64,000 bases of DNA from the NCBI RefSeq assembly GCF_032362555.1, contig NC_083507.1:9613001-9677000 (forward strand). Reading direction: 5' to 3'. The notes beneath the pieces were generated by a model. It was not told the origin of the DNA and ran no database searches. It worked only from the letters and a program-made list of their open reading frames with translations. Of the stretch, positions 24,943 to 36,500 are shown piece after piece; position 1 is the first letter of the stretch; every line of letters begins with the position of its first letter. This DNA comes from Amyelois transitella. Taxonomy: Eukaryota; Arthropoda; Insecta; Lepidoptera; Pyralidae. A program made the translations under genes and the position numbers.

Positions 24943-27073
24943 TTAAAAATTAAAAAACTCGTCCTCGTCGTAGGGTTCTTCTGGCAGATCATTTGATTTT
25001 AGAGATGAAAGTTTAAACCCTTGTTCCTGCATTTCATCTACTTTGTGCAGCTCCTTTTTTATTCTCTCCTCGACGTTTATATTGTTCAACTCTTGTTGTA
25101 TTTTATCCTTGAGAGGACCTTCTAAGGCATCCATTATTTGGTATCGTAATAAATTTGGTAAGATATTAACCGCCGCTTCAATAACGTAGTCTAATGTACC
25201 AGCTCCATTGCAGCGAACTTGGATGTTACCCACTTCCAAATCTAAATCTCTGAACTCTGGTCGTTTTCTCGTGTCAAGTGGTTGTGCTACAATTAATCTA
25301 CCACTAACGTATTCCACTGAAAAAGACGCAGTGCCAGCTCTCGACATTACTCCACTCAAAGCTGTAATTTCCCATTGAGTCATTCCTTCAAGTTTCTGAG
25401 TACCGATGTCAAAGTCCGCTATAGCAGCATTGTTCTCCATTTTGAGCGTTATATTACCAACTCGTTGAAATGACGATATACCTATCACCCATGTGTTCGA
25501 TAAGGTAATTGAGAATATACTAACGCTGTCATTGTAATCTTTGATTTTGTAAGGATCCATTTGCATAGCTCGAACTGTCTTTCTGGCATCAGCAATTATC
25601 ATGTCTAGTGGTGATATTGAGTTAGGAAATTGCATGTCGCCAGCTACTTCGTCCAGTTTTGTGTTGATTTCTGCTCTGACTTTTGTATAGGCTTCTTTGA
25701 GAATGTATGGCTTAATGGATTCGAATACGAACGGTCCTATCGAGTTGATAACGCCTTGGAAAACGCTACCCATTATACCTAGATTCTGGAAATCTACAGT
25801 GATGTTTGAGAAGCCTATATCAATATTGATGTTTTGCGCCCTCAGCTTTCCGTCTCGTTCCACACCAAGGTTGGCTTTGGCATGAATTTTGAGACCACCA
25901 ACGTCGACGGTATATGGTCCCTGGGCTTTGTTTAACCATGTAGACATCGTGTAGGCGCCTCGAGCTTGTAGCTTGTCGATGGTGAGTACAGCTTGGACCT
26001 GAAAACGATAATAAGTAATAAATAAATATATGTATATGGGACAAATACACAGGTGTAAGTACTAAGATTTTGTTACTATCATTGAGTACTACTAAGACAA
26101 TTATTATTTACGCCTATATTTGGTTTTGATATATATTTATCATGAATAATTTCTATTACAGGCATTATTTTTCGAGGTATTAATTTGATATATTATGCCT
26201 AAAATTTTTTTGCTGAATTCATATTAACTCTTCGGTACTAGAATGAAAATAGAACTTGAGAAATTACCTCCATAGCTCCAATTTCCGCATCAATATACAC
26301 GATCCGGAACTTGCTGATCCCGTACACGGAACTGTTTCTGAAGTACAGGACTGTTCCGAAGGCCAGGGACTGCTTCATGTCGGGCACGGGGTACGGGTCC
26401 GGGATGTTGGCCCCGGGGATCCCGACTGGGTCCGGTTGTTTGAAATGTTCTAGGATCTCAAGGATGCTATCGCTCATCTTTTTCTCACCCTCGGCAAGCC
26501 GTGGGTCTGTCGTGTCATCATCTGTGACATCTGAAAAATTAAAAAATGGAACATCTTTAAATCGTTTAAATTTGAAATCAGTAAAATGGGAAATTTAACA
26601 AAAAAAAAAAAAACTTTAAAAATGATTCATTTCGCACATTTTGAGTTTAGGTAATTAATTATACATATACAGATGCTACACAGGAAATTAAAGATGAAAA
26701 TATAATTTTTAAGGTTAGCAAAGATGATTTTAACAATAAAATATTAAATCTGCAATCAAGTGTGACAGCAGCAAGGAAAAATTATCGAGAGATCACTATA
26801 AGTTTTAGGTTACAAACTTACTTTTACTTAATGTAAGTAGCACCAAATTTACACGTCACGTGCTTCAAAAAGCTTAGAATGTTGTACCACAAAACACTTC
26901 AATCACTCAATTCCTTCATCTTCATTACATGTCACAATTTTTTACGGCTGAAGTTTTTGCTCCGAACACAGTTTTAAACACAATAACACATCAAACATCT
27001 TTCAACAAAACTTACCTTGGGTACGTCCAAGAGTGAGCAATGAGAGTAACAGGATGACAAAATGGTCCCTCAT
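24943..27073 (-). CDS. Secreted two-domain TULIP-like protein resembling group-7-allergen-like proteins (gene C), 458 aa
   Basis: Exons in coding order are 27016-27073, 26268-26530 and 24943-25998. Splices are GT-AG and the total is 1377 nt. Residues 1-18 are a signal peptide (MRDHFVILLLSLLTLGRT). About residues 35-225 fit one domain (ILEHFKQPDPV…PDPYPVPDM, YGISKFRIVYIDAEIG, an amphipathic helix IGPFVFESIKPYILKEAY). From about 236 a second similar pattern follows (SPLDMIIADARKTVRAMQMD, NTWVIGISSFQRVGNITL, IEAAVNILPNLLRYQIMDAL). This helix, beta-sheet, 'GISxF' and C-terminal helix order recalls the mite group-7-allergen-like family (Grp7_allergen), a relative of JHBP in the TULIP superfamily, in tandem. 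It lacks the C-x9-C pair and GIPELG motif of its neighbours. The tail is acidic (EEPYDEDEFFNF). The family assignment rests on pattern and is not searched. Ligand unknown. Confidence 0.75.
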
Positions 27074-27854
27074 CTCGACAAATGATTGATAAATGGCTCC
27101 TGATATTGAACGACTGAACCAGGCCGGTCGTAGGTCGTGCCTTATCAACTGACGCGTTAACTAATTATTGTTTGTTGTTACGAGTAGTTAGTAGTTTGAT
27201 AAATAGATAGTATGTAGCTAAGTATGTTGTTTACCTAATTATTAAAATATGCATTAGTTTAAAATCGTCCTTGTATATACGATGAAATTAATAGTTCCTA
27301 GATGAACATTTAACTATTTATTTACTATTCAATGCGCATAAAAAATCATAAACAAAATAAAAAGATTTGTTGCGTTGCGTTGGGCTCGTGTTATCTCAGT
27401 TTAATCATGTCTTATGGCGGACTTTTTTTTTTATTGTTGTAAATGTTGCACATACATAAATTGGTGCTTTCACTTGGGAGATATATCCCTGCGACCAGTA
27501 AATAGGCTGGTGCGGCGGTGGACGCCCGGGAACGGTGTTAGACCAGTAAATACTGTTGTTTTGGTATCTAGTACTAGTTCGCACCCTTTGGTGCCGACAA
27601 ATTCTCGGTTCTTGGGGCAAGGGCGCGCGGGAGCTTTACAAAGTGCTCAGCGAACGCCTGACGGAGTCAACAGGAAACTTTCTTGAAGCGCGGGAATGGT
27701 CAAAATTTTAATAATATTTTTTTAGTTTATAATGGCTCAAAATAGTTAACAATACAATCGTTAGTGGCAGACTATTGATAGTTTAGATAAATACATATAC
27801 ATTTGTTGTTGATGGGCACAAAAACAATTGAAAATATAGCAATATTTTCAGTAA

Positions 27855-27912
27855 AGTAATATTAATAATTCATGGAAAAAGAGCACCTTTTTCATGAATT
27901 ATTAATATTACT
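27855..27912. repeat. 58-bp near-perfect foldback
   Basis: AGTAATATTAATAATTCATG and its reverse complement flank a short GAGCACC loop. The arms differ by a single inserted base. It could be a short MITE-like element or a slipped-strand palindrome. Confidence 0.6.
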
Positions 27913-27947
27913 ACCTAATTATATATAAAATTACCTACCATGATCTT

Positions 27948-28182
27948 ATATGGTTAAGGTTTTCCTGCAAAGGCTGTGGAGGTCAGACGGGACCTGACTT
28001 AGCCAATACAGGATTACGGTTAAAAAGCGTAGCCTGAGCTCTTACCAAAAGAGGTGAGCTACTGGTGAGGCTGATGCGTAGACAGAGTCAACAGTCTTGA
28101 AAAGACTGAATATTCAGTTGTATGGTTTAAGATTCAAATAGTGACAGGTTGCTAGCATATCACCTACAAGAAGAATCCCAAG
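27948..28182 (+). repeat. Family 2 fragment joined to family 1 fragment
   Basis: 27948-28075 has the family 2 blocks (GTTAAGGTTTTCCTGCAAAG, GAGGTCAGACGGG). 28076-28182 continues into family 1 (GTAGACAGAGTCAACAGTCT, GTGACAGGTTGCTAGC). The two elements abut with no spacer. Confidence 0.55.
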
Positions 28183-28915
28183 GTGATTATTGTCTCTCTT
28201 CCAATTTTATTATTTTATGCAAATTAAACATAGAGCCATCTTTTTAATGTAAATATATTATTTAACAGGTATAAAGTACTTAACGATTTTCTAAAGTGTT
28301 GTTCTATTTAAGTAGCTGACTTTGCCACAAGATGTCGCTGTAGGTTGATTCTTGATTGTAAAAGGCAGTACTTGTCTTTACCGCTAGATGTCAATTTTGA
28401 TTTTTCCGCATGAAGTCGTCGTAATATACATCAAGGTATTTCTGACCTTTTTCTCCATAATGTTGAATGGAATACCTATCAGTTATATACCTATATATTA
28501 TGAACATAAGCTTTTACTTAGAAAAATAAACAAATGTTAAGAATTTTTAGTAATAATAATATAATAAATACACACTCAAGTGATTTTTTTTGCTAATTGC
28601 GAGCATCAGAAACAAGGAAGGTGTAATAAAAAGTAACATGTATTATGTACAATAAAGTATTTACAAAAAAATTAATAAAAAGTTTTCAATGAACTTTATA
28701 AATTTGTGCATTCTCATAGGAAAAAATAAAATCATAATGTGTGTTTGAAGATTCTGCACATTTGTGTTACAGATTTCACTGATTTCATTTCATAAAGCCG
28801 ATTAAGATTTTACGAGCGCAATTAGATTATGTACTACACAAATATACATTAAGCCTGGCAAGTTACTTTTAAGCTTAGAAAACGTCTTGGTATTACATAT
28901 ATATTTAATAGTACA

Positions 28916-29184
28916 TAGTACATACATACATATGGTCACGTCTATACGTATATCCCTTGCGGGGTAGACAGAGCCAACAGTCTTCAAAAGACTGAAAGGC
29001 CACGTTCAGCTATTTGGCTTAGTGATAGAATTGAGATTCAAATAGTGACAGGTTGCTAGCCCATCGCCTAGAAAAGAATCCCAAGTTTGTAAGCCTATCC
29101 CTTAGTCGCCTTTTACGACATCCATGGGAAAGAGATGGAGTGGTCCTATTCTTTTTTGTATTGGTGCCGGGAACCACACGGCAC
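28916..29184 (+). repeat. Dispersed repeat, family 1, best full-length copy (~269 bp)
   Basis: Reference copy for this window: TACATACATACATATGGTCA start, CCTTGCGGGGTAGACAGAGC core, a CAGTCTTcaaAAGACTG hairpin, CCTTTTACGACATCCATGGG, and a GTGCCGggaaccacaCGGCAC hairpin at the end. There is no ORF and no clear terminal inverted repeats. SINE-like or Helitron-like non-autonomous elements are both possible. Confidence 0.75.
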
Positions 29185-29683
29185 TAATTAATAGTAAATA
29201 CAATTATATAATTAATAATTCATTGTAAAAGAGCAATACAAGGAGAGTGTCAATGAAGAACGCTAAAGCAAAGACAGCAACAGAGACCTCTTTTTTTTTG
29301 TTGATTTGGGCTTAACTAGCATCAGATTTTTTTTATACGGTTTTAAGGAAGTTTTAAGTACCTACCTTATTTTTTCATTAGATGAGAATAGAAAAACGCA
29401 TTAAGTCGCGGGAACACGCTAGTATCTAATAATCTTTTATAAACATAAGCAATTCCAGCAACCAATTTAAACTAAAAAATACACTATAGTTGATATTTAG
29501 TTTTTCAATGTCTAGGTTGTGTCCGTCCTATCAGAATAAAACAGGCATTTAATATTCTAAACAGGTACCAAAGTTTTTGCTATTATGAGGACAACCCATT
29601 TTTTTTACTAAACGTAAACTCGTGGTAGTAGGTCCATGATATTTATAAGCATTTCCTTTACTTACCTGTTAATAAAATTAAAC

Positions 29684-29795
29684 TTGGGAACTAAAAGAAG
29701 AATTATGTAGTCGTTGGGCTAGCAACCTGTTATTATTTGAATCTCAATTCCATCACTAAGCCAAATACAACTGAACGTAATGCAAGAGATTTATA
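29684..29795 (-). repeat. Dispersed repeat, family 1 (partial)
   Basis: Reverse copy with TAAACTTGGGA, GGGCTAGCAACCTGTTATTA and AATCTCAATTCCATCACTAA, truncated before the GTAGACAGAGCC core. Confidence 0.55.
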
Positions 29796-30499
29796 TTGAT
29801 TGATTTGAATAAATTTCTTCTTGGATACTGACAGAGTATGGAAAGTCTGAATCTATCAATACTATCGGTAGCTCGGACACACTAATAAGAACATATCACT
29901 CAGATACTTAGAATATCCGTCATTGTAGAAAAGCGTCCACTATGCATGAAAATTTGAAACGCATGACCTCAAACACTGGTTATTTTAATTTCATTGTTCG
30001 GACCCAAACCTATTACTGATATTCTTCCGTTTCCTTTATTTTTTGTTTTTCACTAAATTATGTCATTGTCGTTGCTAAGTTATAGCCATTAACTTAGCGA
30101 CTATAATGTATGGGACTACATTGTTACGTAGTTTCTTTATGTGAAGTTATTGTTATAATATAAATGATTAAATAGCATGTATATAGTTATTTGCTTATTA
30201 TTATAGTTGGACTGTTTGTTAACTTTTTATAGCACCATAAAACTTAGAGGACAACAGATATAGTTATACAAAAAGAAAATACAAATCACATTATTTTTTT
30301 TTAATAAAATGTAAAAATAAATATTATCTAGAACATTAAAATTAATATTATATTAAAAAAAGAGTAAAGAAAAACATTATTAATATTGTAGTACATGTAG
30401 GTTTATTTATCGATATTTGTTATTAAAATACGTTTGAGGTTTATTTATATCAGTAAGTTTATATAAGTTTATACATTTTATTAAAATGTACACAAGCCA

Positions 30500-30745
30500 A
30501 TGCCTTTTCTTATAAATAAACTCGGGATAACTTACACAGATCGAAGTAGATTCGAGACTTGTGTTACGAGATACTAACTCAACGATACAATATTTTATAA
30601 TAAATACACTTATAAAGATAAACATCCAAGACCCATGCCAATCAGAAAACGTTCTTTTCTCATTATGCCCTCGACTAGATTCGAACCCGGGACCTCCGAT
30701 GTCACAGAAAAATGTACTACCGCTGCGCCACAGAGGCCGTTTATA
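30500..30745 (-). repeat. tRNA-derived SINE
   Basis: On the minus strand the head carries a pol III A box, TGGCGCAGCGG (30720-30730), and a B box, GGTTCGAATC (30678-30687), spaced as in a tRNA. The body then contains CAAGTCTCGAATCTACTTC. The head is not a foldable canonical tRNA and is followed by an unrelated body, so it is a SINE and not a tRNA gene. A headless relative lies at 7750-7870. Confidence 0.75.
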
Positions 30746-32016
30746 TTTTGCTATCATAGGCCTACTGAAAGAAATTTCATAAGAAATACATACATAAGTA
30801 GTGATACAACAGATATAGTACACCAGCAGTTCCGCCAGCGTTTAATTTATGTTCCCGTGAGAATTTCAGGATATTCTCTCTAAGTGCTGCCCTATACTTC
30901 CCGCGAAACAGACTTGCCGAACAGTTTCTTCTTACTTACCTAAGTCAACCAGTCATTATGTAAAATATTTATTAGTTCAAAGGTATATAGGTATGTAAAC
31001 TTGTTTATGATTTGATATGTCAAATTTCAACTAAATCAGTCTAGTAGATTCAACTTTACTTGCAAGATTAGTTACTACTTTCTTAGCTTCCTTTTTTTAA
31101 CACCTAAATATAAAGGTTTGCCGTTGATATATAAATTTTCCACTGGTATTAGAAGTAAACATGAGAAAGATAAAAACAAGCCGTCAGTTTTTTAACTTTA
31201 GCTTCCTGTGGTTTAAGCTTTTTATTAAATGTTTTTACGCGCGGTTAAAATTAGAACAACTGACGCAATCAGACTCATGTGTATTCATAATACAGTATGT
31301 ATAAAAAATAAATTACTGTAAACAATTGAAACTGTGGCAGTGTATTAACGTCATATTTTAGAGGTTGAATGTCCACTCTACTCTAAGGTTGACTAGAAGA
31401 GATTGCTTTAGCGATAAGTCAGCCTTTCTAGCGCCATCTTTCTTTTAGGTGCATAATGATTTTAATTTTCTTGTGACAATAAAGTGTACTTACTATTTAC
31501 ACATATGGTTTATGAGTACAAAAGATGATTTCATTTTACGATTGAAACAAATCTCGAATATTATGACGACTGACATAGATTAAGCTTCAAAATGTCTATT
31601 TCATTTTCATTCTATACGACTACTATCCTCGATTAGGAACGTCAGTCAGTCAGTTTTTACACGAAGCGACTTTAGTATGAGCTCCGCTGCTTTTGCTGAG
31701 AGCCTATATTGGATAATCATCATATTCTGTCGGCACGTGTAAGAAATGTGTTTTGTTGTTTTTTAATAAATCATTGGAGATTTTACTTGATTTCCCTCAC
31801 GACAATTTCTTTCGTAAGAGTACCGATTAGCGATCAAGATAATGAACGTAATGTGTCCAATCCTTGGCTATTGGATCTTTTCTAGTAAATGAGGGTGGTA
31901 TGATGGACTGCGGACTGCGTGTCTTATATTAAAACATCTATCGCGTCAAGATACCCAATCTAATATAAATCATAAGTTTTCATTTAAGCTTTTTTTGGAA
32001 ATTTTCATTATTTCCC

Positions 32017-32219
32017 ATTGATGTCGTAAAAGGCGACTAAGGGATAGGCTTATAAACTTGGGATTCATCTGTTGGGCGATAGGCTAGCAACCTGTCTCTA
32101 TTTAATCTCAATTCTAGCATTAAGCCAAACAGCTGAACAAAGCCTATTGGTCTTTTCAAGACAATTGGCTCTGTCCACATCGTAAGGGATATAAATGTGA
32201 TTATATGTATGTATGTGAA
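32017..32219 (-). repeat. Dispersed repeat, family 1 (partial)
   Basis: Reverse copy from GATGTCGTAAAAGGCGACTA through TAGGCTAGCAACCTGTC to GGGATATAAATGTGATTATA. Confidence 0.65.
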
Positions 32220-32923
32220 GCCTCGCGTAAATGCTAATGTTGATATATATCCATTCCACCATTCCACATAAACCATTGACGATCATTCTAGTTCTGTCGG
32301 GAGTTTTACAATTTTTTGTTTATATACTTGTTCTTGTATATTTAATTTATACTCGTATTAATAGTCTAATCGATTATCAAGACCTACGTCAGTGCTGTGG
32401 TTATACGTGGCCGATTGATGCATAATAATATCGTTTTGGTAAAGTGTTATCCATGTTTGTAGGCCTGGGGCTAGGTGATTTTTTTAAGTTTAATATTTGT
32501 ATTAAATTTGTCATTGTAAAATAAATTTGTTATTGTTTTGAAAATATCAGAAGAATATTTTGTGTTTATAATTGTACCTTATGCCGGAGAACTTTTAAAT
32601 TAATAAAATAGTTTTTCACAAAAATAACGTTGAGGGCTAATAATATGTATTTATGTCCCCAATAGTATACACAATAAGGTATAAATAAAGAATGAAAAAA
32701 AAACATACATATACAAACATACATATGTTGTTTCAATTTGAGTAATTATAGAATTGGTAATCCGTTTTATTTACGTTCGGTTTTCGTAATTGATTTAATG
32801 ATAGCAACCATTTTCAATAACGCTAAATAAAATACATTGAAACTGTCTCTGTTGTTTATTGCACTTCTTTTGTTGTGGCCAATTTGTTAGTAAATAGCGC
32901 ATTGTTCGTAGTTTATATTTATG

Positions 32924-33099
32924 AATGTGTTACGTCAGTAAATGATATAACTTGATTTTAATTGCTTGGTATAAGACCTTATAAACATATATGTATATTT
33001 TTACCCGGGGTTTGGTTCACAAGAGACTTGCCCAATACCTACTTGAATCCGTTTTAAAAATCTGAAATCAAGTTATATCATTAACTGACGTAACACATT
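32924..33099. repeat. 176-bp MITE-like element with 34-bp inverted ends
   Basis: Arms 32924-32957 and 33066-33099 are inverted copies sharing TGTGTTACGTCAGTAAATGA with one mismatch. The ~108-bp interior is unrelated to the other repeats here. No target-site duplication is obvious. Confidence 0.6.
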
Positions 33100-33469
33100 T
33101 TACAAACTTGTACTTAATTGTATATTTATATAGCTTAATATATAGTTCTTTTTTATAAAAATTAAACTTAGGTAAGTTGCTATTCTTTTGTGCTTTGGAC
33201 ACATGGAAATTTTCAGAATAAATGCTTTCGTTTGACCTATAATTATTAAGACTATCCATACAGAATTTTATCAAAATAACTTCAGGGGTTTACCCGTGAT
33301 TATGATAATATATAACTGATACATAGAAAGTAGAACAAATTATTATAATAATATAACAAATGTACGGATATGACAGTTTGTTTCTTTTTTTTTTAATAAA
33401 TATTGGTACTGGCTCTTGAACTACATCCACCTTGATCTTCGCTGATAATATGATGTTTCACCGGCGAGG

Positions 33470-33476
33470 TATAAAA
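33470..33476 (+). promoter_or_regulatory. TATA box of gene D
   Basis: TATAAAA lies 81 bp upstream of gene D's ATG, in GGCGAGGTATAAAACAG. That places a start site near 33500 and a short 5' UTR. It is the only clear, well-placed TATA box among the genes of this cluster. Confidence 0.6.
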
Positions 33477-33556
33477 CAGTAATAGATGCCCCGCGTCCAG
33501 ATAGTAGTTTGTAAGGCATTATCACCGGCAGATCACAAGTTAGTTATCGGAAAATT

Positions 33557-36500
33557 ATGGCCTTCTCTATACTCTTTGTGCTAGCTCTGTGCGGCACAGC
33601 CGAGGTTTTAACGAAGGAAATACGTAAGTACTGAATTGTTATGGAAAAATTTAATTGAAATTGTTATTATGAACATCAATATGTACGGGACAAGTCATAT
33701 AAATTGAGTTTTCCCCAAAGTAAAGTTCTAGACTTGTGTATCTAATGGTACATGTTAGTAAATAAAGATTTTTTTCAATTGTAGTCGTTGAAGCGTGGAC
33801 TTGAATTAATTGAGATGTCTTAAATAATTCGGGAACTTATTTCTATCATATAAGAAAAATACCATTTCGGAGTGAAGTCAAACCGAATAAGCACTTTAGT
33901 TAGAAAAAAAAGATTGACATTAGATTGAAAAATTTAAAGTAATGATATGTGGTTTTTAAATATAAAAATGGGTGTTTGATCTAGAAAAATTAAAGTTAAT
34001 AAGCAATGCTTAAGTATTTGCTACTTGACTAGACAATAATGAATTAACCTTGATAATGACAACTAATTGATGTAATAGACCAAGCCAACGTCTTGATAAA
34101 CATTATTACAAGAAACTTAAGTTGCTCGCTCGTTTTTTAAGGTACGTTAATAGAAGAAAGTTGCTTTTGAGTTATTGCCTCTTTTATGAATGTATTTTTA
34201 AATAAACGCTTGGTAAACACACCACTTCTAGACCGCCCTTTTTTAAGTTATATTTTCTTTCCTTTTATTATTTTTAACGATATTTGTTCGTATGTTGTTA
34301 TTATAGTAATAAATATTACTTTTAACAGCATTAATTCTCTTCTTTATAATTTTTGTGCCAAAATTATCATTAAAATCAGCTCTATTGTTTAAGGGTTTGT
34401 TTGTTTAAAACGTTATGCAAATATTTTCTCATTTCAACACTTATTTCCCTATGAGAAAATATTTGTTATAAATTTTTATGATTGAATTTGAATTAAATAC
34501 CCGTTTGATTTCTATTATGCAATGAAATGCAAAAAATGGTAATGTTCAGTTCATATGTGCGGATAATTTTTAAACTTCTAGCCAGAAAGAAAGCACATAG
34601 AATTATCGCCCATGGTGATCATTATTCCATCCATCCATCGTTTAGCTACACGGCTGCACAAGGTCTTTCAGTCTTTTGCAGACTGTTGGCTCTGTCTACC
34701 CTTCAAGGGATAAAGACGTGACAATATGTATGTATTTGACATGATCAGGTTATAACTCAGGAGGTTTTAGTTGTCGTAGATATGTTTAGGTATTTGTTTG
34801 AGGTAGTATTAATAAATTAGGCTACGTATGATTTTTTCTGATTGGCCAGACCAACCAGATCTCCTACGATGTGTTTTACACATTTTGTGCATGAATGACC
34901 ATAATCTGACGTAGAATGAATATATCGAGTCTGAATATATCTGTTTGATTAATGATTCCGTGAAGTAACTAATAAGCCAAATCTATATTTTTTTATAAAA
35001 CCGAATGAAAGTGAAATTATGTATTACTTTTGAGTATTAAAATCCGGATACCTGAAGCCTTATCAGTTACAAAATAGAAGACTTCATGTGATTAAATTAA
35101 TGGATGGCGATATTCAATAGTCGTGTCTAATCAATGTCACAGTGGTTCCGTAATTACATTGCGCAATCTTGCATTATGTCAGTCTGCATTTTACTAGCAC
35201 GAGATCTTCACAGTTCGTTACTCGCGAGAGCTACAAAATTCTACGTTAGTGCAACTGAATTATACTGAATTATCGGTAGGTACTTGACTAAAGAATGAGT
35301 CTATTATGCCAAATTGTAAGTCATTGTCGTCAAGTTATCATTATAGTCTTCAGTGGTAGATTACTATTCACTGAAAAATCACAGAAAAGTAAAAAATAGC
35401 TAGGTATTCATAACACAACGTTTTCTATGAAATCAATTAAACTTTCATGCTGGGCTTGTAGCGTAAAAAACAAAGCGTGTGCCAGCTTGTTCTCTTCCTG
35501 GTGCACGTTGTAAAAGTCAATCAAGGGAAAGGTTAATAAACTAAAGATATTTCGTTGAGGCGATGAGCTAGCAACCTGTCATTATTTGAATCTCAATTCC
35601 AGCATTAAAATCATATAATGGCCTTTTGGACTTTTCAAGATTGTTGACTCTATCTACCACGTAGGGGATGAAGAAGTTATTATAACCTATTTAAAAATGT
35701 CAATTAAAAAAGAGGCAAATGCTAAAAACTAGTTTCCTATAAAAATTAACGCTGGGTTTAGAGTTTTAGTTTTATTTGTCTATTTATAATCATTTTCAAT
35801 TTCAGCTAGCTACATACAAATTTGTAAGCGGGACCAGAACACGATAGATGACTGCGTTCGTCATTCCATCGAGGCACTGCGGCCACGGCTGGCACAAGGT
35901 CTTCCCGAGTTGGGCGTGCCGGGAATAGACCCATTTTATATTCCTGAGGTAATGAAGTAATAAATTATCTTCAAAATTTTATAAATCTGCAATTGAATAA
36001 GGTACCCTTTTTGTGTACCTTTGTGTCGCAGTGCTTTTAAATCGATCAAATAAACCTTAATATTAAAGCCATTCCGACTTAGGATGAACAAGAAGAATAA
36101 TATAGGGTATAGACGTGGTTATATGGTATGTAAGAATACCATATAACCACGTCTATACCCTCGAGGTAGACAGAGGCCATAGTCTCACTGAAGCTGAAAG
36201 CCCATGTTCGTATGTGGCTAAATAATGGTATAAAATGAAAAATTAAGAATCCCAAGTTTAATACATTTACAAAAAATTAAAGTGGTGCTATATTAAAATG
36301 CCGAGAACCGCAAGCAAAATATACATTTGAATCTTTTCGCTCCAGTTACATTTAGTTTTATTTTCAGCTTTCAGCTACCAATGTGGGGAGCCCTATTCGA
36401 GCTGTTGGCAAGGATGTGAAGGTTACAGGAGCTGGCAACTTTACTATTAAGGCATTAAGGTAATTATACGACACACATTTTCCAATCCTTTTAGTAAGAG

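Larger units (their letters stand above)
27074..33469. other. Spacer between divergent genes C and D, rich in repeats
   Basis: Genes C and D point away from each other, so both promoters lie here. Just upstream of gene C's ATG the minus strand has TTCAGTCGTT (about 27107-27116), an initiator-like TCAGT core, with no TATA box. The interior holds five or more dispersed repeats and two foldbacks, listed separately. No exon with family features is found. Confidence 0.4.

Noticed and set aside
30678..30738. tRNA gene
   Set aside because: A and B boxes are present, but the sequence does not form a complete tRNA and runs into a dispersed body, so it was called a SINE.
30407..30823. 138-codon minus-strand ORF
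   Set aside because: It overlaps the SINE and its flanks, has no protein family features, and is explained by the repeat.
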